DNA of 64,000 bases, taken from positions 32,001-96,000 of the forward strand of contig JAHDWJ010000021.1 of assembly GCA_023384415.1 (NCBI GenBank), read 5' to 3'. A program made the position numbers and the translations under genes. Source of the stretch: Anaerolineae bacterium (lineage in GTDB: Bacteria; Chloroflexota; Anaerolineae; Promineifilales; Promineifilaceae). Shown piece after piece: positions 1 through 8,720 of this stretch; the stretch's first letter is position 1; every line of letters starts with the position of its first letter. The notes beneath the pieces were generated by a model. The model did not search any database, was not told the origin of the DNA, and saw only the letters and a list, made by a program, of their open reading frames with translations.

Positions 1-32
1 AGGGAATTTAAAAAATCAGTTGGTGTTATCAC

Positions 33-396
33 CTAGATGCCTAAAGATCGTTTAGCTTGTCTAAAATCGCATACATTAGAAGTTACAATAGGTACAGAGG
101 CATTCATGGCACAATTGATCACATGATCATCACCGGGGTCTGGTGAGATTGGCCCCAGCAAAAGTAAATACCAATGAGCTCGGTTTCTCCACGCAATAAT
201 TGTTCCAATACCAGCTTTGTTTGATTCCAACGATGCCCTGATAATTTGCGTGATAAAACATCCCCATATTCATAGACCAAGGTGTCAGAAACACAAGAAG
301 GTCTACAACTAAACCACACGCACTACCACTTTTTGTCAAGCCTTCAAAGACAATATTTGTGTCAAGAACGACTCGTATCGGGTCGTATGTCACCAT
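33..396 (-). pseudogene. PIN-domain ribonuclease (VapC-like toxin), frameshifted remnant
   Basis: Three minus-strand reading frames together spell one PIN-domain protein. The N-terminus (about 396-310) reads PIRVVLDTNIVFEGL, with the first PIN acidic residue in LDTN. The middle (about 300-200) reads YEYGDVLSRKLSG. The C-terminus (about 190-33) reads DPGDDHVINCAMNA and VTSNVCDFR, the usual PIN acidic pair and the N-x-DFR end. The frames differ, so at least two frameshifts separate the parts and no full-length product can be made. The family is a Mg-dependent RNase toxin of type II modules. No antitoxin gene is visible before the window edge. It lies tail-side of gltD and is not part of that operon. 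The PIN call is confident; the exact positions of the indels are not. Confidence 0.72.
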
Positions 397-448
397 GAGA
401 TGATTATATACAAGGCATTGACAGCATAAAAGTCAAGTTCCTTATGGT

Positions 449-1933
449 TTACGGCAAATCCGTCTCCCCCATCAAAAATTGATCCACTGCCCGTGCCGCG
501 CCGCGCCCCTCCCGAATGGCCCACACCACCAAACTTTGCCCCCGCCGCGCATCCCCGGCCGCAAAGATGCCTGGTACATTGGTGGCGTAATCTGGCTCAC
601 CCGCCTGGATATTGTGCCGCTCATCCAGGTTGACCCCTAATTGGGCCAGCAGGGGGTTTTCTGGCCCCAAGAAACCTAACGCTAACAAGATAAGCTGTGC
701 CGGCCGCTCCTGTTCTGTCCCGGCGATGGGGTAGAATTCGGTGCGGCCGTTCTGCCCAATTTGTTCGACCATCACTGTTTCCAGGCCACGCAGCCGCCCT
801 CGTTCATCACCAATAAATCGGGTACTCATTACCCCATAAGCTCGGGGGTCCTGGCCGAAGCGGGCCTGGGCTTCGGCCTGACCATAATCTAGTTTGTAGG
901 TGCGCGGCCATTGGGGCCAGGGATTATCTGCGGCGCGGTGATCTGGCGGCCGCGTCATAATTTCTAGTTGGGTCAGGCTGGTACACCCGTGCCGCAGGGC
1001 CGTAGCCACACAATCGGTGCCCGTATCCCCACCGCCAATAACGATCACATCCTTGCCCGCCGCCGAGAGCGGGTGATCGGCTGGCAGCGGCTCCCCATTC
1101 AGGAGATGGTGGGTGCTGGCCTGGAGAAATGACATAGCCCAATGGATCCCGCTTAGATGCCGTCCGGGGATAGCCAGATCACGCGGCCGCGTCGCCCCTA
1201 CACACAACACCACTGCCCCATACTCATCTCGCAGTCCATCCACCCCTACATCCCGCCCGATTTCTACGTTGGTGACGAAGGTGATACCCGCCTCACGTAA
1301 CAAATCTACCCGCCGCTGTACAATCCGTTTGTCTAGCTTCATGTTGGGGATGCCAACCATGAGCAGCCCGCCAATTCGGTCGGCTCGTTCGTAGACCGTC
1401 ACCGAATGCCCAACCCGGTTTAGCTGATCGGCGCAGGCCAGCCCCGCCGGCCCGGAACCAATCACGGCGACTTTTTGGCCGGTGCGCTGCGGGGGAAGCT
1501 GCGGCCGCACCCATCCTTCTGCCCACGCCTTCTCAATAATCGCATACTCAATCGGCTTAATCGTCACCGGGGGAGAGGTTATGCCCAGGGTACAGGAGGC
1601 TTCACATGGGGCCGGGCAGACCAGCCCGGTAAATTCGGGGAAATTGTTCGTCTTTTCCAGCCGCTGGTATGCCTCATGCCACAACCCCCGGTACACCAGA
1701 TCATTCCATTCCGGGATGAGGTTGTGGATGGGGCAGCCGGTACTCATGCCGTTAAGAACGCGCCCCTGGTGGCAAAACGGAATACCACAATCCATGCAGC
1801 GCATCGCCTGCGTTTGCAGCCGCTCCTCTGGTAAGTGAAGCTGAATCGGCTGCCAATCCCCGACGCGCTCAACCAAAGGCCGTTCCCCTGGCACCTCTCG
1901 TGAATGATGTAAAAACCCTATTGCTTTACTCAT
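449..1933 (-). CDS. gltD: Glutamate synthase [NADPH], small (beta) subunit
   Basis: Feeds NADPH electrons to the large subunit GltB for glutamate formation from glutamine and 2-oxoglutarate in the cytoplasm. The N-terminal part carries the cysteines that bind two Fe-S clusters (CMDCGIPFCH, then GCP, then CPAPCEASC). It is followed by an FAD-binding Rossmann motif (VIGSGPAGLACA) and a second, NADPH-binding Rossmann motif (VIGGGDTGTDC). The end FAAGDARRGQSLVVWAI is typical of the family. About 494 residues is the usual length. I start at the ATG giving MSKAIGFL, which matches the family N-terminus; a TTG six codons upstream (1951) keeps the same frame. It is downstream of gltB in the same direction, with a 315-nt spacer that contains a long inverted-repeat element, so co-transcription is likely but not certain. 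Confidence 0.95.
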   Translation of the reverse strand: MSKAIGFLHHSREVPGERPLVERVGDWQPIQLHLPEERLQTQAMRCMDCGIPFCHQGRVLNGMSTGCPIHNLIPEWNDLVYRGLWHEAYQRLEKTNNFPEFTGLVCPAPCEASCTLGITSPPVTIKPIEYAIIEKAWAEGWVRPQLPPQRTGQKVAVIGSGPAGLACADQLNRVGHSVTVYERADRIGGLLMVGIPNMKLDKRIVQRRVDLLREAGITFVTNVEIGRDVGVDGLRDEYGAVVLCVGATRPRDLAIPGRHLSGIHWAMSFLQASTHHLLNGEPLPADHPLSAAGKDVIVIGGGDTGTDCVATALRHGCTSLTQLEIMTRPPDHRAADNPWPQWPRTYKLDYGQAEAQARFGQDPRAYGVMSTRFIGDERGRLRGLETVMVEQIGQNGRTEFYPIAGTEQERPAQLILLALGFLGPENPLLAQLGVNLDERHNIQAGEPDYATNVPGIFAAGDARRGQSLVVWAIREGRGAARAVDQFLMGETDLP

Positions 1934-2049
1934 GGGTGGATCATTTGCCAATAGCCACGAATTTCTTACTTGCTCTGCGCCTCTGCGTCCCGGCGCGAGT
2001 TAATATCAGGTACTGGAGTGTGGCGTTTTTTAATCTGACCACTGGTTAA

Positions 2050-2181
2050 GTTATACCCATCGTGGTCATAAAGTGACATTCCAGTTGGAGACTAGAGACT
2101 GGAGACTAGAGACTGGAGACTGGTTAATCTCGAGTTTCCAGTCTCACTGAAAATGTCAGTTTATGACCGTTGGTAGTATAT
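2050..2181. repeat. Inverted-repeat-bounded element with internal word repeat, gltB-gltD spacer
   Basis: The gltB-gltD spacer is built from nested repeats. The outer arms 2065-2080 and 2152-2167 are 16 bp with one mismatch (GTCATAAAGTGACATT against the complement of AATGTCAGTTTATGAC), and weaker complementarity extends to about 2050 and 2181. Between them lies a quasi-tandem series of GGAGACTAGAGACT words (2085-2123), whose end also pairs with CCAGTCTC (2138-2145). There is no ORF. It resembles a small MITE or a REP-like mRNA-stabilising element; I cannot identify target-site duplications. The remaining spacer (1934-2049, 2182-2248) shows nothing I recognise. Confidence 0.55.
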
Positions 2182-2248
2182 CTGTGAAAATCTGTGTCAT
2201 CTGTGGATCAATTCTTGTTTTCTGTACCAGAAGCTGACTTGCAAGGTA

Positions 2249-5200
2249 CTAATTCCCTCCCACACGGGCCAGGGAGTTTCTGTTGGCAGTAAAGGCGGCC
2301 ATGATCGCCTCGTCCCCATCGAGGCCGGCCTGGGCGGCCTGGCGCAAGGCTACCTGCACTCGGCGATAATCTTGGGGGATGACCCGGACAAATTGCGACC
2401 GCAGCGTCTCCCATCGCCCCAGTACGTTCCATCCCTGGCGGCTGCCCGTGAGCCAGGCATGGCGCCAGATCATCTCTCGCACATCCCCCCACTCCTCATC
2501 ATCAATGATCGGCTCCAACGCCACCATCTCCAGATTACAGCGGCGGGCAAAATCTCCCACCCCATCCAGCACATAAGCGACCCCCCCTGACATCCCGGCG
2601 GCGAAGTTACGTCCGGTAGGGCCAAGGATGATGACGCGGCCGCCAGTCATATATTCACACCCATGATCCCCCACCCCTTCCACCACCGCATCCAGGCCGC
2701 TGTTACGCACACAAAACCGCTCCCCCGCCAGGCCACGAATATACGCTTCACCGCTGGTCGCCCCGTAAAAAGCCACATTACCCACAATCACATTTTTCTC
2801 TGGGGCAAACGTCGCTTGCTCCGGGGGCAAAATAATGATTTTCCCTCCCGATAGCCCCTTGCCTACATAATCATTGGCTTCCCCTTCTAGCGTCAGCGTG
2901 AGGCCAGCGGGGATAAACGCGCCGAAACTTTGCCCTGCCGCACCGGTAAAGCGGAGGCGGATGGTATCAGCGGGCAGGCCGGCTGCCCCATAACGGCGGG
3001 TGATGGCACTGCCCAACTGGGTGCCGACGGCCCGGTCGGTGTTCCTGATGGGTAGCATCGCTTCGACCGGCTGCCCTGTTTTGAGGGCCGGCTGGCACAA
3101 AGGCAGCAGCAGCCGTTGATCCAGCGTCTCTTCAAGTTGGTGATCTTGGGGAGTGACCCGGCGGCGGGGAATGTGGGCGGGCACATCGGGCTGGTGCAAG
3201 ATGGCGGATAAATCTAATCCTCGCGTTTTCCCCTGGGCTAGAGATGGATCCATTTCTAGCAAATCGGTGCGACCAATCAGCTCATCAAAGCGGCGAATGC
3301 CCAATTGGGCCATGATCTGGCGTACATCTTCGGCGATGAACTGCATGAAATTGATGAGATGTTCCGGCTGGCCGGTAAACCGTTGACGCAGCTCCGGGTT
3401 TTGGGTGGCAATCCCGACCGGGCAGGTGTCCAGGTGGCAGACGCGCATCATAATGCACCCTAAAGCAACCAACGGGGCGGTGGCAAAACCAAATTCCTCG
3501 GCCCCCAGCAGGGCAGCGATGATGACATCCCGCCCCGTTTTGAGCTGGCCATCCGTTTCTAAGGTGACGCGGCCGCGTAAATTGTTTAGCAGCAGCGTCT
3601 GATGGGTCTCCGCCAGCCCCAACTCCCACGGCAAGCCGGTATGTTTAATACTCGTCTGCGGGGCTGCCCCCGTTCCCCCATCCTGCCCGCTGATGAGGAT
3701 GACATCCGCTTTCCCTTTGGCAACCCCGACGGCAATGGTGCCCACCCCTACCTCAGAGACCAGCTTGACGTTAATGCGGGCGGCTGGGTTGGCGTTTTTG
3801 AGGTCATAAATCAGTTGGGCCAAATCTTCAATGGAATAAATATCGTGGTGAGGGGGAGGGGAAATCAGGCCAACGCCGGGGGTGGCATGGCGCACTTTGG
3901 CGATCCAGGGATACACCTTTGAGCCGGGAAGCTGCCCCCCTTCGCCCGGCTTGGCCCCCTGGGCCATCTTGATCTGAATTTCTTGGGCGTTGACCAGATA
4001 ATGGCTGGTAACCCCAAAGCGGCCGCTGGCAACCTGTTTAATAGCACTGTTGCGCCAATCCCCATTGGCCTCGGGCTGGAAGCGGGCCGGGTCTTCTCCC
4101 CCTTCGCCGCTGTTGCTCTTACCCCCCAGCCGGTTCATGGCGATTGCCAACGTTTCGTGAGCTTCCTGGCTGATGGAACCATAGGACATGGCCCCTGTTT
4201 TGAAGCGGCGCAAAATCGCGGCCGCTGGTTCAACTTCGGCCAGGGGGATGGGTTGGGTGGGTTTGAAGCGGAGTAGGCCGCGCAGGGTGGCGAAGTGGCG
4301 GTTGTGATCGTTGATGGCGGCCGCGTACTTTTGATACGCCTGGACATCATTGTCTCGGACAGCCTGTTGTAATAGATGGACGGTGGTGGGGTTAAAGAGG
4401 TGGTATTCCCCTTCTTCGCGGTATTGGTAGCGGCCGCCGACAGGGAGCGTGTGACCGTTGGCCGGGCGGGCCGGGAAAGCCTGGCGCTGGCGGCTCAGGC
4501 TCTCCTCAGCCAATTCGTTTAAGCTGATTCCACCGATACGGGAGGATGTACCCCGGAAATAGGCGTGGATGAGGTCGGGATGGAGACCCAACGCTTCATA
4601 AATCTGCGCCCCTCGGTAGCTTTGGATGGTGGAAATGCCCATCTTTGAGAGGATTTTGACGATCCCTTTAACAGTCGCTTTAACATATTGTGTAACAGCC
4701 TTAACATCGGACACCTCTTGAACAAAATTCTTGTGAATAATATCACAAATCGTCGCTAAAGCGAGATAGGGATGGATGGCGTCGGCCCCGTAGCCGAGCA
4801 GGGCGGCGAAATGGTGGACTTCACGGGGTTCGCCCGATTCGATGATGAGGCTGACTCGCACCCGCTGACCGGTTTGAATCAGGTGGTGGTGCAGGGCAGA
4901 AGTAGCGAGCAGGGCCGGGATGGCGGCCGCGTCCCGGCTCAGGTTGCGGTCGGATAAAATGAGTAAATTGGCTCCATGAGAGATAGCTGAGTCTGCGGCC
5001 GCGAACAGATCATCTAGAGCTTGCTGCAAAGCGAGGCCACCCCCTTGAGCCGGAAACAAGATGGGCAAGGTGACAGCCTGGAACCCTGGCTCGTTGATGT
5101 GGCGTAGGCGAGCCAACTCCTCAGCCAACAAAATGGGGTGTTTCAGGCGGATGCGGCGGCAGTGGGCCGCTTCCGGCTGGAGCAAATTCCCTTCGCCTCC

Positions 5201-6916
5201 CAGCAGCGTCTCGGTACTGGTGACAATCTCTTCACGGATGGCGTCAATGGGTGGGTTAGTTACCTGGGCAAACAACTGCTTGAAATAGTTGTACAGAAGC
5301 TGCGGCTGCCGGGAAAGCACCGCATGGGGGGTATCATCCCCCATAGACCCCAACGGCTCAACCCCACTGCTCACCATCGGCTCTAAAATGAGGCGGATAT
5401 CTTCGTAGGTGTAGCCGAAGGCGAGTTGGAGAGCGTGGAGATCAGAGATTGGGAGAGTGGAGAGTGGAGAGTGGAGAGTGCCAACGGCCCACTGCTCACG
5501 GCTAACTTCTAACTGCTCACTCCCCTTAGCATCTGCCAGATCAACCAGGTTTTCCGCCAGCCACTGCTGATATGGCTGGGCTTCGGCCAGGGTCTGTTTG
5601 ATTTCATCGTCGCTGATGATGCGGCCGCGAGCCGTATCTACCAGGAACATCCGTCCCGGCTGGAGCCGCCCCTTTTGCACCACATTTTCTGGGTCAATCG
5701 GCAGCACCCCTGCTTCTGAGGCCAGCAGTACCAGGCCATCGGCGGTGATGGTATAGCGAGAAGGGCGCAAGCCGTTCCGATCCAGCATCGCCCCGACCAC
5801 CGTACCATCCGTAAACCCAATTGAGGCGGGACCATCCCATGGCTCCATCAACGCGCTGTGGTATTGGTAAAAAGCCCGCCGTGTGGGGCACATCTCCTGG
5901 TCTTTGGGCCACGGCTCCGGGATCATCATCAGCACCGCCTGGGGCAGACTGTACCCGGAGAGAGTGAGCAGCTCCAACACATTGTCAAACATGGCCGAAT
6001 CGCTGCCATCTTCATCAATGACCGGCATGATTTTGGCCAGGTCTTCGCCAAAATATGGAGAGCTAAATAGGGCTTGCCGCGCCTTGAGCCAGTTGACGTT
6101 GCCGCGTAGGGTGTTGATTTCTCCGTTGTGAATGAGGCAGCGGTACGGGTGGGCCCGCTTCCAACTGGGGAAGGTGTTGGTGCTAAAGCGGGAATGCACC
6201 AGAGCCAGGGCCGATTCCAGGTGGGGGTGGTGCAGGTCTGGGAAGTAGCTCCCTAACTGGTGAGTGGTGAGCATTCCTTTGTAGACGATGGTGCGGCTGG
6301 AGAGGCTGGCGATATAAAAATCATCTTCGTCATCCAGGTTGAGCAGACGGCGCAGCTCGTCCCGGTGGCTGATTTCATGTTCGGCTCGCTGGCGGATGAG
6401 GTACAGCTTGCGCTCAAAGGCCAGGGGATCATCAGAGGGGACGCGGCCGCGACCAATGAACACCTGGCGCATAAACGGCTCCCCTGCCAGGGCCGTTTCC
6501 CCCAGATCGTGGTGGTGGGTGGGCACGGTACGCCAGCCCAGAAGCTGCTGCCCTTCCTGGTGAACGATGTCGGCAAACTGCTGCTCATAATCGTGGCGGC
6601 GATCAGGCAGGTGGGGCAAAAAGAGCATCCCAACACCATACGCGCCCGGTTCGGGCAGGGAAATATTCAGTTTAGGGGTCATTTGTTGGAAGAACCGGTG
6701 GGGAAGTTGGAAAAGAATCCCGGCCCCATCGCCGCTGTTGGCCTCAGCCCCTCGCGCACCCCGGTGGTCCAGGTTTTGCAGGATGGTCAACCCTTTTTGG
6801 ATGATGGTGTGGCTGGCCCGCCCCTGAATCTGGGCGACAAACCCCATGCCACAGGCGTCATGTTCAAACTGGGGGTGGTAAAGACCTTGCGGCCGCGGGG
6901 GGCGGGATGGGTTCAT
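2249..6916 (-). CDS. gltB: Glutamate synthase, large (alpha) subunit
   Basis: Core GOGAT enzyme: the N-terminal amidotransferase releases ammonia from glutamine, and the central FMN/3Fe-4S domain adds it to 2-oxoglutarate. Visible are the class-II glutaminase with its catalytic cysteine in HDACGMGF (residue about 22), the central domain, the FMN region with [16 protein letters not shown], the Fe-S cysteines in the CxxxxxCxxxxC cluster ([12 protein letters not shown]), and the C-terminal GXGXG beta-helix ([21 protein letters not shown]). 1555 residues is normal. The start is supported by a GGAGAG sequence just upstream. An odd stretch at residues about 463-490 (5445-5520) is low-complexity, derived from the intergenic-type word GGAGAGTGGAGAGT. 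A 5' leader with uORF and hairpin, and a promoter sharing a motif with the ilv operon, suggest regulation. Confidence 0.97.
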   Translation of the reverse strand: MNPSRPPRPQGLYHPQFEHDACGMGFVAQIQGRASHTIIQKGLTILQNLDHRGARGAEANSGDGAGILFQLPHRFFQQMTPKLNISLPEPGAYGVGMLFLPHLPDRRHDYEQQFADIVHQEGQQLLGWRTVPTHHHDLGETALAGEPFMRQVFIGRGRVPSDDPLAFERKLYLIRQRAEHEISHRDELRRLLNLDDEDDFYIASLSSRTIVYKGMLTTHQLGSYFPDLHHPHLESALALVHSRFSTNTFPSWKRAHPYRCLIHNGEINTLRGNVNWLKARQALFSSPYFGEDLAKIMPVIDEDGSDSAMFDNVLELLTLSGYSLPQAVLMMIPEPWPKDQEMCPTRRAFYQYHSALMEPWDGPASIGFTDGTVVGAMLDRNGLRPSRYTITADGLVLLASEAGVLPIDPENVVQKGRLQPGRMFLVDTARGRIISDDEIKQTLAEAQPYQQWLAENLVDLADAKGSEQLEVSREQWAVGTLHSPLSTLPISDLHALQLAFGYTYEDIRLILEPMVSSGVEPLGSMGDDTPHAVLSRQPQLLYNYFKQLFAQVTNPPIDAIREEIVTSTETLLGGEGNLLQPEAAHCRRIRLKHPILLAEELARLRHINEPGFQAVTLPILFPAQGGGLALQQALDDLFAAADSAISHGANLLILSDRNLSRDAAAIPALLATSALHHHLIQTGQRVRVSLIIESGEPREVHHFAALLGYGADAIHPYLALATICDIIHKNFVQEVSDVKAVTQYVKATVKGIVKILSKMGISTIQSYRGAQIYEALGLHPDLIHAYFRGTSSRIGGISLNELAEESLSRQRQAFPARPANGHTLPVGGRYQYREEGEYHLFNPTTVHLLQQAVRDNDVQAYQKYAAAINDHNRHFATLRGLLRFKPTQPIPLAEVEPAAAILRRFKTGAMSYGSISQEAHETLAIAMNRLGGKSNSGEGGEDPARFQPEANGDWRNSAIKQVASGRFGVTSHYLVNAQEIQIKMAQGAKPGEGGQLPGSKVYPWIAKVRHATPGVGLISPPPHHDIYSIEDLAQLIYDLKNANPAARINVKLVSEVGVGTIAVGVAKGKADVILISGQDGGTGAAPQTSIKHTGLPWELGLAETHQTLLLNNLRGRVTLETDGQLKTGRDVIIAALLGAEEFGFATAPLVALGCIMMRVCHLDTCPVGIATQNPELRQRFTGQPEHLINFMQFIAEDVRQIMAQLGIRRFDELIGRTDLLEMDPSLAQGKTRGLDLSAILHQPDVPAHIPRRRVTPQDHQLEETLDQRLLLPLCQPALKTGQPVEAMLPIRNTDRAVGTQLGSAITRRYGAAGLPADTIRLRFTGAAGQSFGAFIPAGLTLTLEGEANDYVGKGLSGGKIIILPPEQATFAPEKNVIVGNVAFYGATSGEAYIRGLAGERFCVRNSGLDAVVEGVGDHGCEYMTGGRVIILGPTGRNFAAGMSGGVAYVLDGVGDFARRCNLEMVALEPIIDDEEWGDVREMIWRHAWLTGSRQGWNVLGRWETLRSQFVRVIPQDYRRVQVALRQAAQAGLDGDEAIMAAFTANRNSLARVGGN
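5445..5520. repeat. Low-complexity word repeat in frame within gltB
   Basis: The + strand shows GGGAGAGTGGAGAGTGGAGA, then CTGCTCAC and CTAACTGCTCAC words. This is the same style of quasi-tandem text that fills intergenic spacers here (for example 36985-37066). It is read in frame as a Ser/Leu/Thr-rich insertion between the amidotransferase and central domains of GltB. Confidence 0.6.
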
Positions 6917-6941
6917 CTGCTCTCCATTGTAAATCGGACTT

Positions 6942-7007
6942 TCAGTTCGATAGGCGATTTAGCAAACCGCAGCGCGGTTTGCATTCGTGGTGGTGTGCCA
7001 CGCGCAT
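6942..7007 (-). CDS. Possible 21-codon upstream ORF in the gltB leader
   Basis: In the presumed 5' leader of gltB an ATG at 7007 is preceded by a good Shine-Dalgarno (AGGAG, 7016-7012, six bases before the ATG). It opens a 21-codon ORF beginning [14 protein letters not shown] and ending at TGA 6944-6942, 25 nt before gltB. The same frame can be extended upstream to an ATG 13 codons earlier. The uORF covers a perfect hairpin (6962-6982). It has three consecutive His codons and a C-x3-C pair but no run of Glu/Gln codons, so it is not an obvious glutamate attenuator. It could be a translational-coupling or attenuation leader, or chance. There is no homology evidence. Confidence 0.35.
   Translation of the reverse strand: MRVAHHHECKPRCGLLNRLSN
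6962..6982. promoter_or_regulatory. Perfect hairpin in gltB 5' leader
   Basis: GCAAACCGC and GCGGTTTGC form 9-bp perfect arms around a 3-nt loop. It begins 45 nt upstream of the gltB start codon and lies inside the candidate uORF. No U-tract follows, so it is not a simple intrinsic terminator. A second short inverted repeat (CGTGG/CCACG, about 6985-7003) lies next to it. Confidence 0.5.
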
Positions 7008-7119
7008 GAAATCTCCTACGAAGATAGCTACTGATAGAAGAAACATGGATTACGCCTGTTTTTAAGGTGCGGCCGCAGTGGGCAAACCCTATCGTCCGGT
7101 GGGATGCAGACGTGAGGTT

Positions 7120-7166
7120 AGCATACCTGACCACCGGGCTGGCGGCTATGGTGAAAATGTGACAAA
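7120..7166 (-). promoter_or_regulatory. gltB promoter with conserved activator-like block
   Basis: Reading the minus strand, a block TTTGTCACATTTTCAC followed by CATAGCCG (7166-7143) is followed after exactly 17 nt by TATGCT (7125-7120), a good -10 hexamer. The -35 position falls on the end of the block and is poor, as in activator-dependent promoters. The ilv operon has the same arrangement at 52066-52020 (block 22 of 24 identical, -10 TACACT, same 17-nt spacer). The distal part overlaps a perfect TGTGA-N6-TCACA palindrome (7158-7173), the consensus for CRP-family regulators. The predicted transcript would have a leader of about 200 nt. Confidence 0.6.
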
Positions 7167-7313
7167 TATCACAATGCTAATTGTTATAAATACACAAAGG
7201 GGGTCAATCACGCATAAGTATCAGGGTTTTGGTCAAACCTAGCCCTTTCCTTCCCACTTGATCTGGCCTGGAATTTATTGGTTGAAAACTACAATGCAGT
7301 TATAGTTACCAAC

Positions 7314-7559
7314 ATGACGCCCTTGCAGTTTGAATGGGACAAAGCCAAATCAAGGCTTAATCAACAAAAGCATGGCGTTAGCTTTGATAAAGCTGAAACT
7401 GCATTTTATGATGAGAATGCTCGTCTGATTGATGATCCTGATCATTGGGACGATGAGGAACGTTTTATCATTATGGGCTTTAGTATTCGGCTTCAGGTGC
7501 TAATTGTTTGCCATTACTACCGGTACGGGGATGGTGCTATCCGCACCATCTCAGCATGA
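7314..7559 (+). CDS. brnT: BrnT-family toxin (DUF497), C-terminally truncated
   Basis: RelE-fold ribonuclease toxin of the BrnTA type II module. The family N-terminus is clear: LQFEWDKAKSRLNQQKHGVSFDKAETAF, written here as separate motifs FEWD, KHGVSF and A-x-F. I start at the internal ATG (MTPLQFEW), not the longer ORF start at 7278, because this matches the family. The family normally continues after the ISAR motif with a basic tail. Here the Arg codon is TGA (7557-7559, one change from CGA), and translation of the next 13 codons (KADKRETEFYRTR, stop TAG at 7599) reads exactly like the missing tail. So this is a recent nonsense mutation, or less likely readthrough. It is followed by brnA. 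Confidence 0.85.
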   Translation: MTPLQFEWDKAKSRLNQQKHGVSFDKAETAFYDENARLIDDPDHWDDEERFIIMGFSIRLQVLIVCHYYRYGDGAIRTISA

Positions 7560-7610
7560 AAAGCGGATAAGCGGGAAACAGAGTTTTACCGTACAAGATA
7601 GGATGCTGCG

Positions 7611-7802
7611 ATGAGAGATGAATACGATTTTTCCCAATCTCGTAAAAATCCCTACATTAAACGCCTTAAGAAACAGATCACGATCCGGGTGGATGAAGAA
7701 ACAATTGCTTACTTCAAATCGCTAGCCGCTGGTGTAGGGGTTCCTTATCAGAGTTTGATCAACCTCTACTTGCGTGACTGTGCTGGGCTGAACGGCGTCT
7801 GA
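7611..7802 (+). CDS. brnA: BrnA-family antitoxin
   Basis: Ribbon-helix-helix antitoxin that neutralises BrnT and normally represses the operon. The 63 residues contain the family signature DFS-x4-NPY and the RHH strand QITIRVDEETIAYFK, then YQSLINLYLRDCA at the end. It lies nine bases after the ancestral end of brnT (TAG 7599-7601) and is intact, unlike the toxin. The ORF is the normal length. Confidence 0.9.
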   Translation: MRDEYDFSQSRKNPYIKRLKKQITIRVDEETIAYFKSLAAGVGVPYQSLINLYLRDCAGLNGV

Positions 7803-7871
7803 ATTTTCAATGGGAGTAAGGTAGATGATGGCTGGTTGCCCGTTTTGCCTGGTGAAGGGGTAGGTGTACCA

Positions 7872-8633
7872 ATGAATGAGTTTGATGAGCTGATCGCCGC
7901 GGCCGCAGCCCAGCCCTTTGCCGGTTGGGATTTCACCTATATCCAGGACCGTTTCCACGAAGCGGATCCCCCCTGGAGCTACCGCCAGCTTGTGACTGAG
8001 GCGATGGCCGGGGTCACGGCGATGCTGGACATGGGCACAGGCGGGGGGGAGTTTCTCTCTTCGTTGGCCCCCTTTCCCCCGCTCACCTGCGCTACGGAAG
8101 CGTATCCCCCCAATATCCCAGTGGCTCGCGCCCGGCTGGAGCCGCTGGGGGTGCAGGTGTTCCCTATTGACGGGGACGATACTCTGCCCTTTGCCGATGG
8201 GCAGTTTGATCTGGTGATTAACCGGCATGAGTCGTATAGCCCGATGGAGCTGTGGCGGATTGTTAAACCCGGCGGCCGCGTTCTGACCCAGCAAGTTGGT
8301 GATACCAATGACAATGACCTGAACCGGCTCTTGGGGGCCCCCCTGCCCACTGCTGATTCCCCCTGGAACCTGGCTTACGCGGCCGCACAAATGAGTGCCG
8401 CCGGGTTTACCATTGCCCAGGCCGAAGAGGCATTCCCCCCAGTGACCATTTATGATGTGGGGGCGATTGTTTATTACCTCAAAGCCATTCCCTGGCAAAT
8501 ACCAGATTTCGACGCGGCCGCCTACCGATCCCAACTCCTTACCCTGCACCAACAGATTCAGGTGGCCGGCCCCCTCCGCCTCAGCAGTCACCGCTTCTAC
8601 TTCATTGCTGATAAGCCACGGCCCGGTTTGTGA
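7872..8633 (+). CDS. Class I SAM-dependent methyltransferase
   Basis: Rossmann-fold methyltransferase of unknown substrate. Motif I is MLDMGTGGGEFL (about residues 52-63). The acidic residue after strand 2 (ATEAYPPN) and the post-motif segment FADGQFDLVINRHES followed by VKPGGRVLTQQVG are typical of UbiE/COQ5-like small-molecule enzymes. I start at MNEFDELI (7872); an upstream in-frame start at 7836 adds 12 residues that look like translated spacer. The family size is about 250 residues, as here. It stands alone between brnA and the convergent MFS gene, so the context gives no substrate. Confidence 0.8.
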   Translation: MNEFDELIAAAAAQPFAGWDFTYIQDRFHEADPPWSYRQLVTEAMAGVTAMLDMGTGGGEFLSSLAPFPPLTCATEAYPPNIPVARARLEPLGVQVFPIDGDDTLPFADGQFDLVINRHESYSPMELWRIVKPGGRVLTQQVGDTNDNDLNRLLGAPLPTADSPWNLAYAAAQMSAAGFTIAQAEEAFPPVTIYDVGAIVYYLKAIPWQIPDFDAAAYRSQLLTLHQQIQVAGPLRLSSHRFYFIADKPRPGL

Positions 8634-8720
8634 CCAAAGCGTAGAGAGGGCGAGATTACTGAGTTTCTACATACCGCTCTCCGACCTCTCCCCCTCAATC
8701 TCCACTTTCCAGGCCATAAG

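Noticed and set aside
6260-7009. Long + strand ORF over the 5' part of gltB
   Set aside because: Antisense shadow of gltB; no family features, and the gltB frame is certain.
7722-8591. 289-codon minus-strand ORF over the methyltransferase
   Set aside because: Antisense shadow; the + strand has clear SAM-binding motifs.
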